Both the position numbers and the translations under genes were made by a program. DNA of 55,914 nucleotides from Entamoeba histolytica HM-1:IMSS (Eukaryota > Evosea > Mastigamoebida > Endamoebidae). Below, one piece after another: positions 39,667 to 49,284 of the stretch (position 1 is its first letter; every line of letters starts with the position of its first letter). The stretch covers positions 1 through 55,914 of the forward strand of contig NW_001914950.1 of assembly GCF_000208925.1 (NCBI RefSeq). Reading direction: 5' to 3'. Below the pieces are notes generated by a model. The model was not told the origin of the DNA. It did not search any database and worked only from the letters and a program-made list of their open reading frames with translations.

Positions 39667-40090
39667 TTATTCTTTTCTTTTAATTAACATAATCATCATA
39701 TTAATATTTCTTGCACTTCCAAAATCCGTTAATTTCCGTTTAGCTTCAGTGTTATCATCAAGTGTTACAACACGGAAATTATCGGGTTTAATATCTCGAT
39801 GTAATATTCCATTTAAATGAAGACATGAAATTCCTTTTGCTCCATCTATCATAAATTTGATTCGTATTTTCTTTGATATTTCTGTGATGTTTCTTTTATT
39901 CATTATATCTTGTATTGATCCGTATTCTGTACATTCTGTTACCATACATATTGTATTATGAATAAATACTGCTCCATAAAATTAAATGGTATATTCATCT
40001 TGAAATTTATCTAACACCATTACTTCTTTCTCAAATTCTTTCAGTTTATCTTCATTTACTTCGACTTGTTTTATTTTCTTAACTGATACT
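39667..40090 (-). pseudogene. TKL-type kinase fragment, nonsense-broken
   Basis: A minus-strand frame with kinase residues: VSVKKIK (likely the ATP Lys), FEKEVMVLDKF, FYGAVF, MVTECTEYGS, HLNGILHRDIKPDNF and KLTDFGSARNINMM. An in-frame TAA at 39984-39982 breaks it just before FYGAVF. The glycine loop is absent upstream, and after the DFG motif the sequence turns to an unrelated Lys-rich end, so the whole C-lobe is missing. The last residues may reflect a frameshift. The lesions are seen directly. It is a decayed copy of the Entamoeba kinase family with SARN-type activation loops, lying between two live genes. Confidence 0.8.
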
Positions 40091-40164
40091 TTATTTCATA
40101 AAAATATAAGAAAAAGTAAAAAACTCAAAAAGAAGAAATAAAACAAAAAATTGTTATTAAAACA

Positions 40165-40641
40165 ATGAAAATAGTAATTGTCATTTTTGTTTTTTGTTTA
40201 GTATATCAAGTAGTTAGTTATTCATTATGTTCTGGAAAGATATATTATCGTCCAAATTGTATTAAGAATGATATAGAATATATTTCTGAAGACATTGAAA
40301 AATGTGGTTCAATAAGAACTGGATTAGAAAGTATTGGAATTACCACTGATTCAACAAAGTATATTGACATTTGTGGTTCGTCAGCTATTAAATACTGTGT
40401 TTATGTTGATAAAGAAAGTCATGTATTCCTTACAACAGCAAATGGTTTACGACCAAATGCCACTTGTTCATTAACAAATAAGAAATTTATAACAAATCTT
40501 TGTGAATGTTCTAAAGAATTAAATACGAGGTGTATTAATACACAAAAATTTAAAGTTGCAGATTGTATATCAAATGGAATAAGACAAAGGAAGAAAACAT
40601 TGGTAATAGTTATGTTAATAACTCTTTTTATAATATACTAA
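40165..40641 (+). CDS. Small secreted cysteine-rich protein, possible GPI anchor
   Basis: 158 residues. A clear signal peptide (KIVIVIFVFCLVYQVVS) is followed by a domain of about 110 residues with eleven cysteines and potential N-glycosylation (NATC). Near the end, RQRKKTLVIVMLITLFIIY is a basic patch plus hydrophobic tail that stops at the C-terminus, which fits a GPI-addition signal or a tail anchor. I recognise no family. It should be at the cell surface or in the secretory pathway. No intron needed; GAAC-like elements were not obvious within 60 bases upstream. Confidence 0.7.
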   Translation: MKIVIVIFVFCLVYQVVSYSLCSGKIYYRPNCIKNDIEYISEDIEKCGSIRTGLESIGITTDSTKYIDICGSSAIKYCVYVDKESHVFLTTANGLRPNATCSLTNKKFITNLCECSKELNTRCINTQKFKVADCISNGIRQRKKTLVIVMLITLFIIY

Positions 40642-40718
40642 GATTATAATAAACAAAAATGAATTAAAAGACTTTTTTCTTTTAAATTAAATAATTTCTC
40701 TAATAATGAAAATTTTAA

Positions 40719-42182
40719 TTATTCACTTTTTGTTGTTTCTTTTGTAGCTGGTGATCCAGTACTAACTTCTTTTGGTTTTGTTTCTACAGTTTCTTGACGG
40801 GATGGCTTTTTATAAACTGGAAAATATGAAAGATACATCCAACCTGAAAGAGCAATAATATGTGGAATGAAATAAGTATATGAGTAAACAGTAAATGTAG
40901 CACTAAAACTTAAAAGAACAAATGATACAAAACAATACATTTGAGCAAAAGGAGTATATATATAATTAAATGTATGATAAAGATAAATTGGAATTGATTT
41001 TTCTCCATACTTATTTCTTAACAATGGAAGAACCTGAGTATATAACATATATTGGAATTTTTGTTGTAAAGTCATAGTACCAAATGCGATATAATATCCT
41101 GGATACAATCCATGCCAAAATGCACTAACCATATTGGTTAAAAGTGATTTATATGGTGCAAGAGTTTTATTTTGATTTAATCTTTCATAGACATAATATC
41201 TTAGCCATCTTTCAGTTTGAATATTCCAATTACTAACAATTTGTCTAACAGAATCAGATGTTTCCATTTTCCAAATATCTACATTTTTAAATCCTTCCCA
41301 TGTTGTTTCTCCATCTTTCATTCCACTATAACCAAATCCCATAAGAATACTTAACAATTCTCCAAACTCCCAAACAAAATAATACCTTAATTTAATAAAC
41401 TCAACATACAAAAGTATCATTAATAATTTAAACCAACAAGTAGATTCTTCTTTATGACCTAAAATATAATACTCACAGAATTCAAATATTGAACATTTAA
41501 TTGAAACTAAATGAAATACAATAATTAAAATAAGTCTTAATGTAACTGTTCCAACAGCTTTCATATTAATTGGTGGAAGTTTATTATTAAATTCTTTAAA
41601 CATCGACATATCAATAAATGATACAAAGTCTGTATATTCCATAGATGGTCCTGAGAAGAATGCAGGGAAGAAGAATGTATACCCAAAGAATTGAAGTATA
41701 CTTGGATAGTTGTAAATATTATGTTTTTCAGTATGTTCAGAACATTTATATTCTTTGTCCTGTGCATTACAAACTGAAAAAGCAAATGTTGTAAATTTAA
41801 TTGTTAATACCATTTGAACAGAAGAAAAGTCAAGATCATATCCAAGATAATTGTCAATCATTCTTTTAATATGTATAGTTAATAAATATCCTAATGATAT
41901 TCCAAAGCAAGCATATGCTCCTTTTCTCGTTGGTACATATTTCATAATTAGATAAACTGGAATCATGGTTATCAATACACAATAAGTCATAGTTGAATAT
42001 ACAAAAAATGATATAAAAATACCAATTATACCATAAATAAGATATTTCATGTCTGTGCTCAATGGAATATATCTGCAAATAATAGAAATAGGGACTTCTA
42101 CTATAAATGCAAATAAAAACCTAAACACATCTTCTGGAAATCCAATTAATTGAGCACTAGTTGTAACAAACGAATCCAACAT
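40719..42182 (-). CDS. MBOAT lysophospholipid acyltransferase
   Basis: 487 residues with about 9-10 membrane spans. It has the MBOAT pattern for lysophospholipid acyltransferases: NWNIQTERWLRYYVYERL with the conserved Asn, then VSAFWHGLYPGYYIAF with the active-site His about 40 residues on. Members re-acylate lysophosphatidyl-choline, -ethanolamine, -serine or -inositol in the ER membrane (Lands cycle). The N-terminal region starts with a hydrophobic span after about 20 residues, and the C-terminal 35 residues are a soluble Lys/Thr/Glu-rich tail (TGSPATKETTKSE). Headgroup preference cannot be read from the sequence. Length is close to the usual 450-520. Confidence 0.88.
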   Translation of the reverse strand: MLDSFVTTSAQLIGFPEDVFRFLFAFIVEVPISIICRYIPLSTDMKYLIYGIIGIFISFFVYSTMTYCVLITMIPVYLIMKYVPTRKGAYACFGISLGYLLTIHIKRMIDNYLGYDLDFSSVQMVLTIKFTTFAFSVCNAQDKEYKCSEHTEKHNIYNYPSILQFFGYTFFFPAFFSGPSMEYTDFVSFIDMSMFKEFNNKLPPINMKAVGTVTLRLILIIVFHLVSIKCSIFEFCEYYILGHKEESTCWFKLLMILLYVEFIKLRYYFVWEFGELLSILMGFGYSGMKDGETTWEGFKNVDIWKMETSDSVRQIVSNWNIQTERWLRYYVYERLNQNKTLAPYKSLLTNMVSAFWHGLYPGYYIAFGTMTLQQKFQYMLYTQVLPLLRNKYGEKSIPIYLYHTFNYIYTPFAQMYCFVSFVLLSFSATFTVYSYTYFIPHIIALSGWMYLSYFPVYKKPSRQETVETKPKEVSTGSPATKETTKSE

Positions 42183-42447
42183 TCTTTTAAATTTTTAAGA
42201 TCTAGAATCTAAGATCTATTATATTTAATGTTTTTTCATACTCCTTTTTAAAAATACTTTTTTCTTTCATCACCTATTACCTTTATTAAAATAGAATTAT
42301 TCTTAAAAAAAAACATTGTTAATACACTTTTTGATATTCTTTTATTTTTATGCTAAAAAATATTATTAATTTTATCATAATCCTCTTGATTATTCCATTT
42401 GAAAAGAATAAAATAGAATCATTGACTCTTACTAAATTAACTCATTC

Positions 42448-43650
42448 TTAAATACTTAGTAAAAGAAGTAAACATAAACCTAGAAATACTAATGACGTTC
42501 CATTGTCAAATAAAGAATAACAATCTTTTGGTGCTTCTTTATTCTGTTTTATTTTAAACACTTTGGCATAGTTTCTTATTGGGTCATGAATTTCATAATA
42601 ATCAGTACCAAATGGAATTGTAATAATAACATCCTCGTTCATAATATGAACATTATCAAACATGTTGGTAATATTTGAGTTGCAATCTTCTGTTAAATAT
42701 ACTGTTTTACTATATAATGATAACCTATCCATTGCTTGTTGATGTGGAAGTCCATATCTATTATGGTCACCACATGAAATGATAGAAGCAGTTGGTTTCA
42801 TTTCTTCTAAGAATGATTTACTTGAAGAGTGATAATCTCCATGATGATTAACTCGATATACATCAACTGCACCAACAATTTTTTCAATTTTTTCTTCTGC
42901 ATTACTAATTTCATTTCCCCAAGCAAAGTCTTGTGAACCATCTAAATCCCCTCCAGTAAAATAAACAAATTCTCCATATTGTATTCTTAATGAAATAGAA
43001 TAATCATTTTCACTTGGTGCATCTTTTGTATCATGCCAATCATTTGCTACTAAATTTCCATCTTGTTTCTTTACAGTGAAAGCATCAGTCATCACAATTT
43101 GAATACTAGAATTATTATCAGGAGGATGAATCTGTGATGTGGAACAAATGTCAGCTAATTCTCTAATATTATTAATGTAACTTTGACTTTGTTGTGTGTG
43201 TGCATAACAAATCCAATCTACATTGTATTGTTCATATTCTCCTACATATTTCCAGTTAATAGTATCTTTATTACATTTAGAAATATCATTTCCATCATAT
43301 GTACCAATATTTCTACCAACATATTTCTTAACTTTAAATCCACTCTTTTCAATAAAATACCATAGTCCAGTCTGATTTGCTGGATATCCAAAATGATCTA
43401 AATGGATATGAGTTAATACTAAAACATCAATTGTTTTAGTTGGAACAAGTTCTGTTAATCGTTTAGTAACGTACTTGGCATTAGTTGGTTCAAAATCATC
43501 TCTATTTTCACCTAAATCAATTAAAACAGTATAACCACTTGGGAATATTAACAACTGAGAATCAGCTTGTCCAACATGAAAGATATTAATTGTTAAATTT
43601 TGAGCAAGACAACATAATGTACATAATAAAAGAATTATAATAAATGTCAT
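42448..43650 (-). CDS. Secreted metallo-beta-lactamase-fold (ComEC-like) hydrolase
   Basis: 400 residues. An N-terminal signal peptide (TFIIILLLCTLCCLAQ) is followed by a metallo-beta-lactamase domain: FHVGQADSQLLIFPSGYTVL, then LVLTHIHLDHFGYP (the HxHxDH metal site), and later YFTGGDLDG and RVNHHGDYHSS, the arrangement of the ComEC/Rec2-like group. The C-terminus (SLVFLGLCLLLLLSI) is a hydrophobic end without a cytosolic tail, suggesting a GPI signal. It would act outside the cell or in a vacuole; the substrate is unknown. Bacterial ComEC-type enzymes process DNA, but I infer nothing about this protein's substrate. Single exon. Confidence 0.82.
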   Translation of the reverse strand: MTFIIILLLCTLCCLAQNLTINIFHVGQADSQLLIFPSGYTVLIDLGENRDDFEPTNAKYVTKRLTELVPTKTIDVLVLTHIHLDHFGYPANQTGLWYFIEKSGFKVKKYVGRNIGTYDGNDISKCNKDTINWKYVGEYEQYNVDWICYAHTQQSQSYINNIRELADICSTSQIHPPDNNSSIQIVMTDAFTVKKQDGNLVANDWHDTKDAPSENDYSISLRIQYGEFVYFTGGDLDGSQDFAWGNEISNAEEKIEKIVGAVDVYRVNHHGDYHSSSKSFLEEMKPTASIISCGDHNRYGLPHQQAMDRLSLYSKTVYLTEDCNSNITNMFDNVHIMNEDVIITIPFGTDYYEIHDPIRNYAKVFKIKQNKEAPKDCYSLFDNGTSLVFLGLCLLLLLSI

Positions 43651-43742
43651 TGAAGATAATTAATACAACAAGAAAAACTAGTTCATTTAATTTCTTTTTT
43701 TTTTCTTAGTTATAATAACAAAAATTCGTAATAAAATAGTAC

Positions 43743-44131
43743 TTAATTCAATTTAAATGCTACGACATATATCACAACAAGAATTCCTATTCCTCCAATA
43801 ACTAAAACTAATAAATGACCCATTCCTGTTGTTCCAAATAATTTCTTTAATTTCTGTCTTACAGAATTTAAAAATTCCATTAAGTCATCCATTTGATTTT
43901 GCTAACAATAAGTTAGTAATCGATTAGTACCATAATAGCCTTATTTAAAATAATACAAACCATTTCATCAATTTGTTTTCCATCACTTTCAACTTTGTTT
44001 TTTAAATAATTTGCTGATGTTTTTAATTGAGCAATTGAGTCAGTTAACCCAGCAAGTCTTTCTTCATTTTCTGCATTCATAACCTGTTCACCAAAATCTA
44101 TTTCTTCATCACGACCATCTCTTCGTGACAT
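43743..44131 (-). CDS. Bet1-like Qc-SNARE, two exons
   Basis: Exons 44131-43961 and 43901-43743 with a 59-nt GTTTGT...TAG intron (43960-43902), phase 0; 109 residues. The SNARE helix runs from NEERLAGLTDSIAQLKTSA, through YLKNKVESDGKQIDEM, and continues into exon 2 as QNQMDDLMEFLNSVRQKL. Exon 2 also gives the membrane anchor (HLLVLVIGGIGILVVIYVVA), ending FKLN. Size and order match Bet1/Sft1, which pair with Sec22, Bos1 and syntaxin-5 between ER and Golgi. The splice brings in glutamines at the start of exon 2, one of which is likely the zero-layer Gln. An upstream in-frame ATG at about 44182 is possible but makes an unusually long leader. Confidence 0.82.
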
Positions 44132-44215
44132 GTTAATATCTCTTAATTTGATTTTCAAGTTATTGTTTTTGAGTTTCATCATTCCTTTTTATCTCAAAAG
44201 AACCAAAAATGAAGA

Positions 44216-45647
44216 TTAACTCTCATCAATAAAATTCATCCCATATGTTCCTGACTTACATATTATTTGTTGTTCTATTGGGATTTCTGAAACACTTTTT
44301 TGTGTAATAGTTGGTAGTCCTAATGTACTTGTTGAAAATGAACTTTCAAAATCAAACCATCCAAATGGGATATCTGATTTATGTGGTTGAGCCTCATTTC
44401 TATATTTCAATGTGATACGTAAAGACCCTTCTTCTGTATTATAAGTTTTAGTTATTCATTTATTTATTTTATGAATAAAATTTAAAAACAAACGCTTTTT
44501 ATTATTATTATTTTTTTTAGCAAGATATAAGAAAAGAGTTCGTCCAATTGTTGTATAATTTGGTGGGTTTGTTTCAATTGATTTAACTTGTTGAGGGAGA
44601 TGAAAACAAAATGAGTGCAGATAGGTTTGACCAATTAATGAATAAGTTATATAAATTGTAAGAGAATGCTTATCAACATTTGTATTTCCTCTTAATAATA
44701 ATGGATATGTTTTTACATTTCCTTGATAAGAAAGAATAGGAATAGTACCATATGGATTTTGCCATAATAATACACCACTGTCTTTTGTTCCTTCTAATTT
44801 TTGGTTAATGGTTAGTTGATTTGATTGAAAGTCTATAGAATCAATAGTAAATTGAATTGATTTTACTCCAACTGAGTAGACAGTACTTTTTAATCCTCCT
44901 TGAATCATCGAACTTTCTATTTCTCCATTTGACTTAAATGTAACATTTATTTCTTCTTGTTGAACCAAAAAAATTTTTTCTGGTTCAAACATTGTTTTTT
45001 CAATTGGAAGAGTATTATATTTATCTAAACACTCATACGATGGTTCAGCACGTTCAAATCCTGTTTGGGATATACCATTAACAATATAGTTATTATTCCA
45101 TTCTCTTTGTTTTAGTCCAAAAGTCATTCCTTCCTGATATTCTTTTCTATGAAATGGATGTTGCACTTCAAGCAATTCAGGAATCATCTCAACTCGTTGA
45201 GGTGGTTGAACATCTCTTAGAACATCAAAATAATTAACTGAGTGAAGAATCCCATCACCAATACAATCTCTAACAATTGACTCTAATAAATTAACGTTCT
45301 TTATAATGCTTAACTCACTAATAGGAAAAACTTCTTCTATTGCTTGAATGGTATAATGTAATATCATTGAATCAACTCCAATTTTTTCATCAGTAATGAT
45401 AATACACCAACATCCCCCAATAAACATAAAATATGCAGCATCTCCTTTCCATCTCATAGGCGATATAACTTTTTCTTTAGCAAGGATTGCTTCAGAAATG
45501 ACAAATTCTAATAATTGTTTTCTTTCACTTCCTTTAGCTATAAAAAGTTAATGAACAGAAGTTAATTAAATAACTGGAATAAAAGAAACTTTGTAAGTGA
45601 TACAATCTACACCCCTTGGAATTAAAAACCGAAAATGATAACAACAT
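44216..45647 (-). CDS. Mu-adaptin-like protein, three exons
   Basis: Exons 45647-45590, 45537-44494 and 44433-44216, joined by introns of 52 nt (45589-45538, GTTTCT...TAG) and 60 nt (44493-44434, GTTTGT...CAG), each phase 1; 439 residues, the usual size of adaptor mu chains. Exon 1 gives a longin-like start, MLLSFSVFNSKGCRLYH, of the mu type. Exon 2 continues with RKQLLEFVISEAILAKE, WKGDAAYFMFIGG, then a linker and the beta-rich C-terminal half. Mu chains read sorting signals in cargo tails. It diverges from AP-1 to AP-4 mu, so it may belong to an AP-5 or TSET-like complex. The first intron has a non-consensus 5' site, but it is the choice I found that keeps frame. Confidence 0.6.
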
Positions 45648-45783
45648 GATTAATCTCCTTCCCTACTAATAAAAAAAGAGATGGAAAGTTATTTTAAAAG
45701 AAAAATTAAATAAGTGAAAAAATCTTCCAAAAGATAAGAAAGAAAAGAAAAAAATTCATGGAAACTTAAAATAAATAAAAACT

Positions 45784-47494
45784 ATGAACCATCCTTATTT
45801 TGCATCATTTATTAAAGGTCAAAAAGAAGAAGAATGGAGTTACATTCCTTCTTTTCTTAAAACAAAACCACCAAAACCAAAAGACCAAATTGATGTACAA
45901 GCTGTTATATTTGATGAATATCCTAAAGATGATAATGAGTTGTTTGTTTTTTAATAGTTTAAAAACATTAAAAAAAAAAACAAGAAATAAAATTTAAATA
46001 AATAGGAGAAAATGTTGTATTATATGCGAAAGTCATGGAATTAGAGTATGGGATTGTGATGACATTACAAAAAATGAAGAGGTATTTTCATATCCAGTCG
46101 AAGATAATGTTATTCCTTTATTTTCACGTTTTAGACATATTTCACCTCCTATGCTTTTTTTTGTAACAAGTAATAACCAATTAGTTAGTGTAACATTTAA
46201 ACCAGAAGGACCAATTGCATCATCATTTTTTTCATATAATTATTGTGATTTTGAATTAGTTGAAGATATATTGTTTGCATTTACATTAGATGGGCAATTA
46301 CATATTTATAGCACAACTCAAAATCCACCATCATTAATTCTTCAAATATCAACTACAAAATATTTAAAAAATACACATCCAATCGCTGTGAGTAGTGCTT
46401 ATTTCGCTTATCCTACTTATGACATTCCTCCATCATATGTTGAACCTCCACAAAGTGCTGCAGCCATAACTACAGAAACAATAACAAGTTCAATTAATTG
46501 GATTACTGATGGAGTAAAAAATATTTATGGAGCACCAACTCAACCACAAGAAATTAATGATAATGAACATAAAAAAGAATTTGTTATTGTTGCAGATCAT
46601 AGAAGTATTATTTCAAAAAAACAAATAAAAAGGATATGTCATTTTTGTGCTACTGCTTCACGACTAAGAACAATGAAATTTGATCCAAAAGGAGAATTAC
46701 TTGTTACTTGTGATGATAAAGGATATTTAGCAAATGTATTTAGAGTACATCCAAATGGTTATCTTGATCATTTATTTGTATTAAAAAGAGGTACAACAAC
46801 TGCAGTTATTACAGACATTTCATTTACACCATCATGTGATTTAGTTGTTATTTCCTCTTCAAAAACGTCACACCTATTTACCCTTCCACCAATAAGTTGT
46901 TCTGATCCAATTAAAAAGAATGCATCAACACAAAATGTTGTTTGGATTAATGCAAGTAATAAAATTCATACTAATGAAGATTGTCCAATTACAGTAACAT
47001 TTAGTGATGACAAATTAGTCCAAGCAGTGTCAAGTGAACTTGGTATTTATCAATATGTTAACGGTAAAATATCTGAAAGGGGGCATGTTGATATGAATAT
47101 TCCATGTACCGACCAATATATGAATCAATCATTATTTATGTTACCAACTTCAATTGGAGAAGATGACTTCTATAAAAGTGTAGATACACGTATTATTCCA
47201 TTTGATGACAATAAATTTAAGAGATATACTAACTGCCAAAATAAATTTGCTATTGGCTCAGAGGCAATAGAAAAACAAAAATTATTACTTGAGGCTGCTA
47301 TGAATGAATGGGTTTCTGCAACATCTAACGTATTTGATATTGATTATATTGTTAAAGATGATTCAGAAGCTGGAGGAAGTGAATGTGCTGATGAACCAAA
47401 TGAAAGAGCAGAAATCCAAGAGTCTATAGAGTGTAAAGAAGATGGACAAGTTTGTGAACAACAATCCAATAATGATGACTCAATAATTGTTTAA
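45784..47494 (+). CDS. BCAS3-like WD40 protein, two exons
   Basis: Exons 45784-45941 and 46006-47494 with a 64-nt GTTTGT...TAG intron (45942-46005), phase 2; 548 residues. The splice restores a first blade, CCIICESHGIRVWDCDD. Later blades include FDPKGELLVTCDDKGYLANVF, HLFVLKRGTTTAVITDISF and VVISSSKTSHLF, the order typical of BCAS3/plant ATG18-like proteins, in which the propeller ends with a long insertion. BCAS3 with its partner C16orf70/PHAF1 binds phosphoinositides at autophagosome-forming sites. The protein is shorter than animal BCAS3 (about 900). The C-terminal 60 residues are acidic and likely disordered. Confidence 0.65.
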
Positions 47495-47678
47495 TTACAA
47501 AAATCAACACAAGAAAAAACATATTTTGTTACTTTTTTTTGTTTTGTTATGATACTTGTTTTAAAGAAAGCAATTAAGGAAATGAATAATGAAACTATAC
47601 AAAAACAAAGAGAAAAAAACAAACAAATTAACTCAAAGAATTTAAAAAAGAAAGAAAATCTTAAAAAATAAAAAGAAG

Positions 47679-48014
47679 ATGGCTAAAGTTGGAGACGACA
47701 ATAAAGCAGGATTAAAAATGCTTATGGAAGCAGAAGAAAATGCTAAACAAGTTGTAGAAAAAGCAAAAGCTGAAAAGGTTCAAAAAATAGCACAAGCAAG
47801 AGAAGAGGCTAAAGCAAAAGTTGCTGAAATGAAGAAAGAAAAAGATGAAGAATTTCAGAAATATCTTGCTACTCACAACACAGACTTAGATGCTCAAACT
47901 CAGACTCTTAAAGAAGAAACACAAAAGAAAATTCAAGTTATTGAAACTGAGTTTAATCAACATAAAGAAGAAGCTGCTAATATCTTAACTGCTATTGTTT
48001 TAAATGTTCAATAA
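47679..48014 (+). CDS. V-type ATPase subunit G
   Basis: 111 residues, the normal size of subunit G. An N-terminal conserved helix (KAGLKMLMEAEENAKQVVEK) is followed by a charged coiled coil (AREEAKAKVAEMKKEKDEEF) and a conserved C-terminal VIETEFNQHKEEAANIL. Subunit G pairs with E as the peripheral stalk of the V1 sector, holding the catalytic head still while the rotor turns. Acidifies endosomes, phagosomes and the vacuole. There is no intron. Confidence 0.92.
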   Translation: MAKVGDDNKAGLKMLMEAEENAKQVVEKAKAEKVQKIAQAREEAKAKVAEMKKEKDEEFQKYLATHNTDLDAQTQTLKEETQKKIQVIETEFNQHKEEAANILTAIVLNVQ

Positions 48015-48225
48015 GCAGATTAAATAAACAGAAAAGAGAATTATTTTATTTAAGTAGATGAATTTCTTAAAAGTTAAGTTTTTGATAGTTTTACTAATAA
48101 GTATAATAAAAAGCATTAAAAATAAATAAATATTATTATTGCATTGTTATATTATTAAAAATGAATTAGTTTTAAAGAACATTAAGATAACAACATATTA
48201 TTTTAACTGACATTTTAATTTCTCT

Positions 48226-48998
48226 TTATTCTATTGATATCATTGAATTAATAGGAAATCTTCTACGTGATCTTGTAATGCATTTCATTGGATTAACATA
48301 AACAGCATCATATGCTTGTGATGTAGTTAGTCCTAACATTATTCCCATAGCAATAAGATCTTTTGTACCTTTAAATCCATTGTTTGTTGTTGCACCACTT
48401 GATAAAATAATATTTTTTCCTTTTGTAGATGTAATAAGATCAGTAGCATTTAAAATACAAAATTGTTTTTGTTTTTGGTCAGATTCTTCAAGTAATGGAG
48501 ATAAATTTATTTCAAAAAACAACCCTCGATTCATTGCTGTTCTTAATGTAGGAACATGGAATCTAAATGGAAGTTGTTCAGGATAATTAAATGTGATTAA
48601 ATCAATTTGAAATGAAGTACATGCATCAACAAATACTTTATCTGACATTGGTTTAATTGCCACTAATTCAAATGAACTACCAATTGAATTCTATAAGAAA
48701 TGAATATTAATGTTTTAAAGAAAAATAAAAGAAATAAAAAACAAACAATAGACTTTGTAGGTTGGGTGGCTGTCATTTCAATAGTAATTCTACTTAATTG
48801 CTTTTTTCGTGGTAATAATGAAAATTCTGAGGAAGAAATATAAGTTATATCAACCATTTTAGGTGCTTTATCTCTTGAAGGTAAATATGAATCTTTAACA
48901 TTTATATTAAATGCAACATATCTAAATTCTTTAAAATGGTTTGAGGTACATATGTCATGATATATTTTTTCATCGAAATTTACACAACAATCAGCCAT
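48226..48998 (-). CDS. RPP30: Ribonuclease P/MRP subunit RPP30, two exons
   Basis: Exons 48998-48747 and 48690-48226 with a 56-nt GTTTGT...TAG intron (48746-48691), phase 0; 238 residues. Diagnostic blocks: KVFVDACTSFQIDLITF, QLPFRFHVPTLRTAMNRG, FFEINLSPLL, then KGKNIILSSGATTNNGFKGT and IMLGLTTSQAYDAV. RPP30 belongs to the core of RNase P and RNase MRP, which trim tRNA 5' ends and pre-rRNA in the nucleus; it has an unusual TIM-barrel (PHP-like) fold. Slightly shorter than human (268), mostly by lacking the Lys-rich tail. The frame before the splice continues into a stop, so the splice is needed. Confidence 0.88.
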
Positions 48999-49060
48999 CC
49001 TTTATAAATTTTAGTTTTCACCTCCAATTCATGATTTTCATGTTCTGCCGCTAATATTTA

Positions 49061-49080
49061 TTTTTTTTTTTTTTTTTTTT
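49061..49080. repeat. T20 homopolymer
   Basis: An uninterrupted run of 20 T on the plus strand, 63 bases before the RPP30 start codon (minus strand, so A20 on the coding side). Poly(dA:dT) of this length resists nucleosome wrapping; the promoter role is inferred. Confidence 0.9.
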
Positions 49081-49284
49081 ATTAATTAATAATTTTTATT
49101 ATCAAAAACTAATTTTCATAACCATCATTCAAAACTTTCTTTTATTTTCAGCGTTTTAATTTTCTAATTTTTCATTTCAAAAATCAATAGATTTTTTTTC
49201 ATTATTCTTTTTTCTCAATTTAATGTTTACGTCATCTAATTCCATTTCTTTCCAAATAAAATATGATATATATAACAAAAATAT

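Noticed and set aside
45612..45647. Exon 1 of the mu-like gene ending at the GT at 45612
   Set aside because: Phase 2 there would create a stop with exon 2; the GTTTCT site at 45589 keeps the frame.
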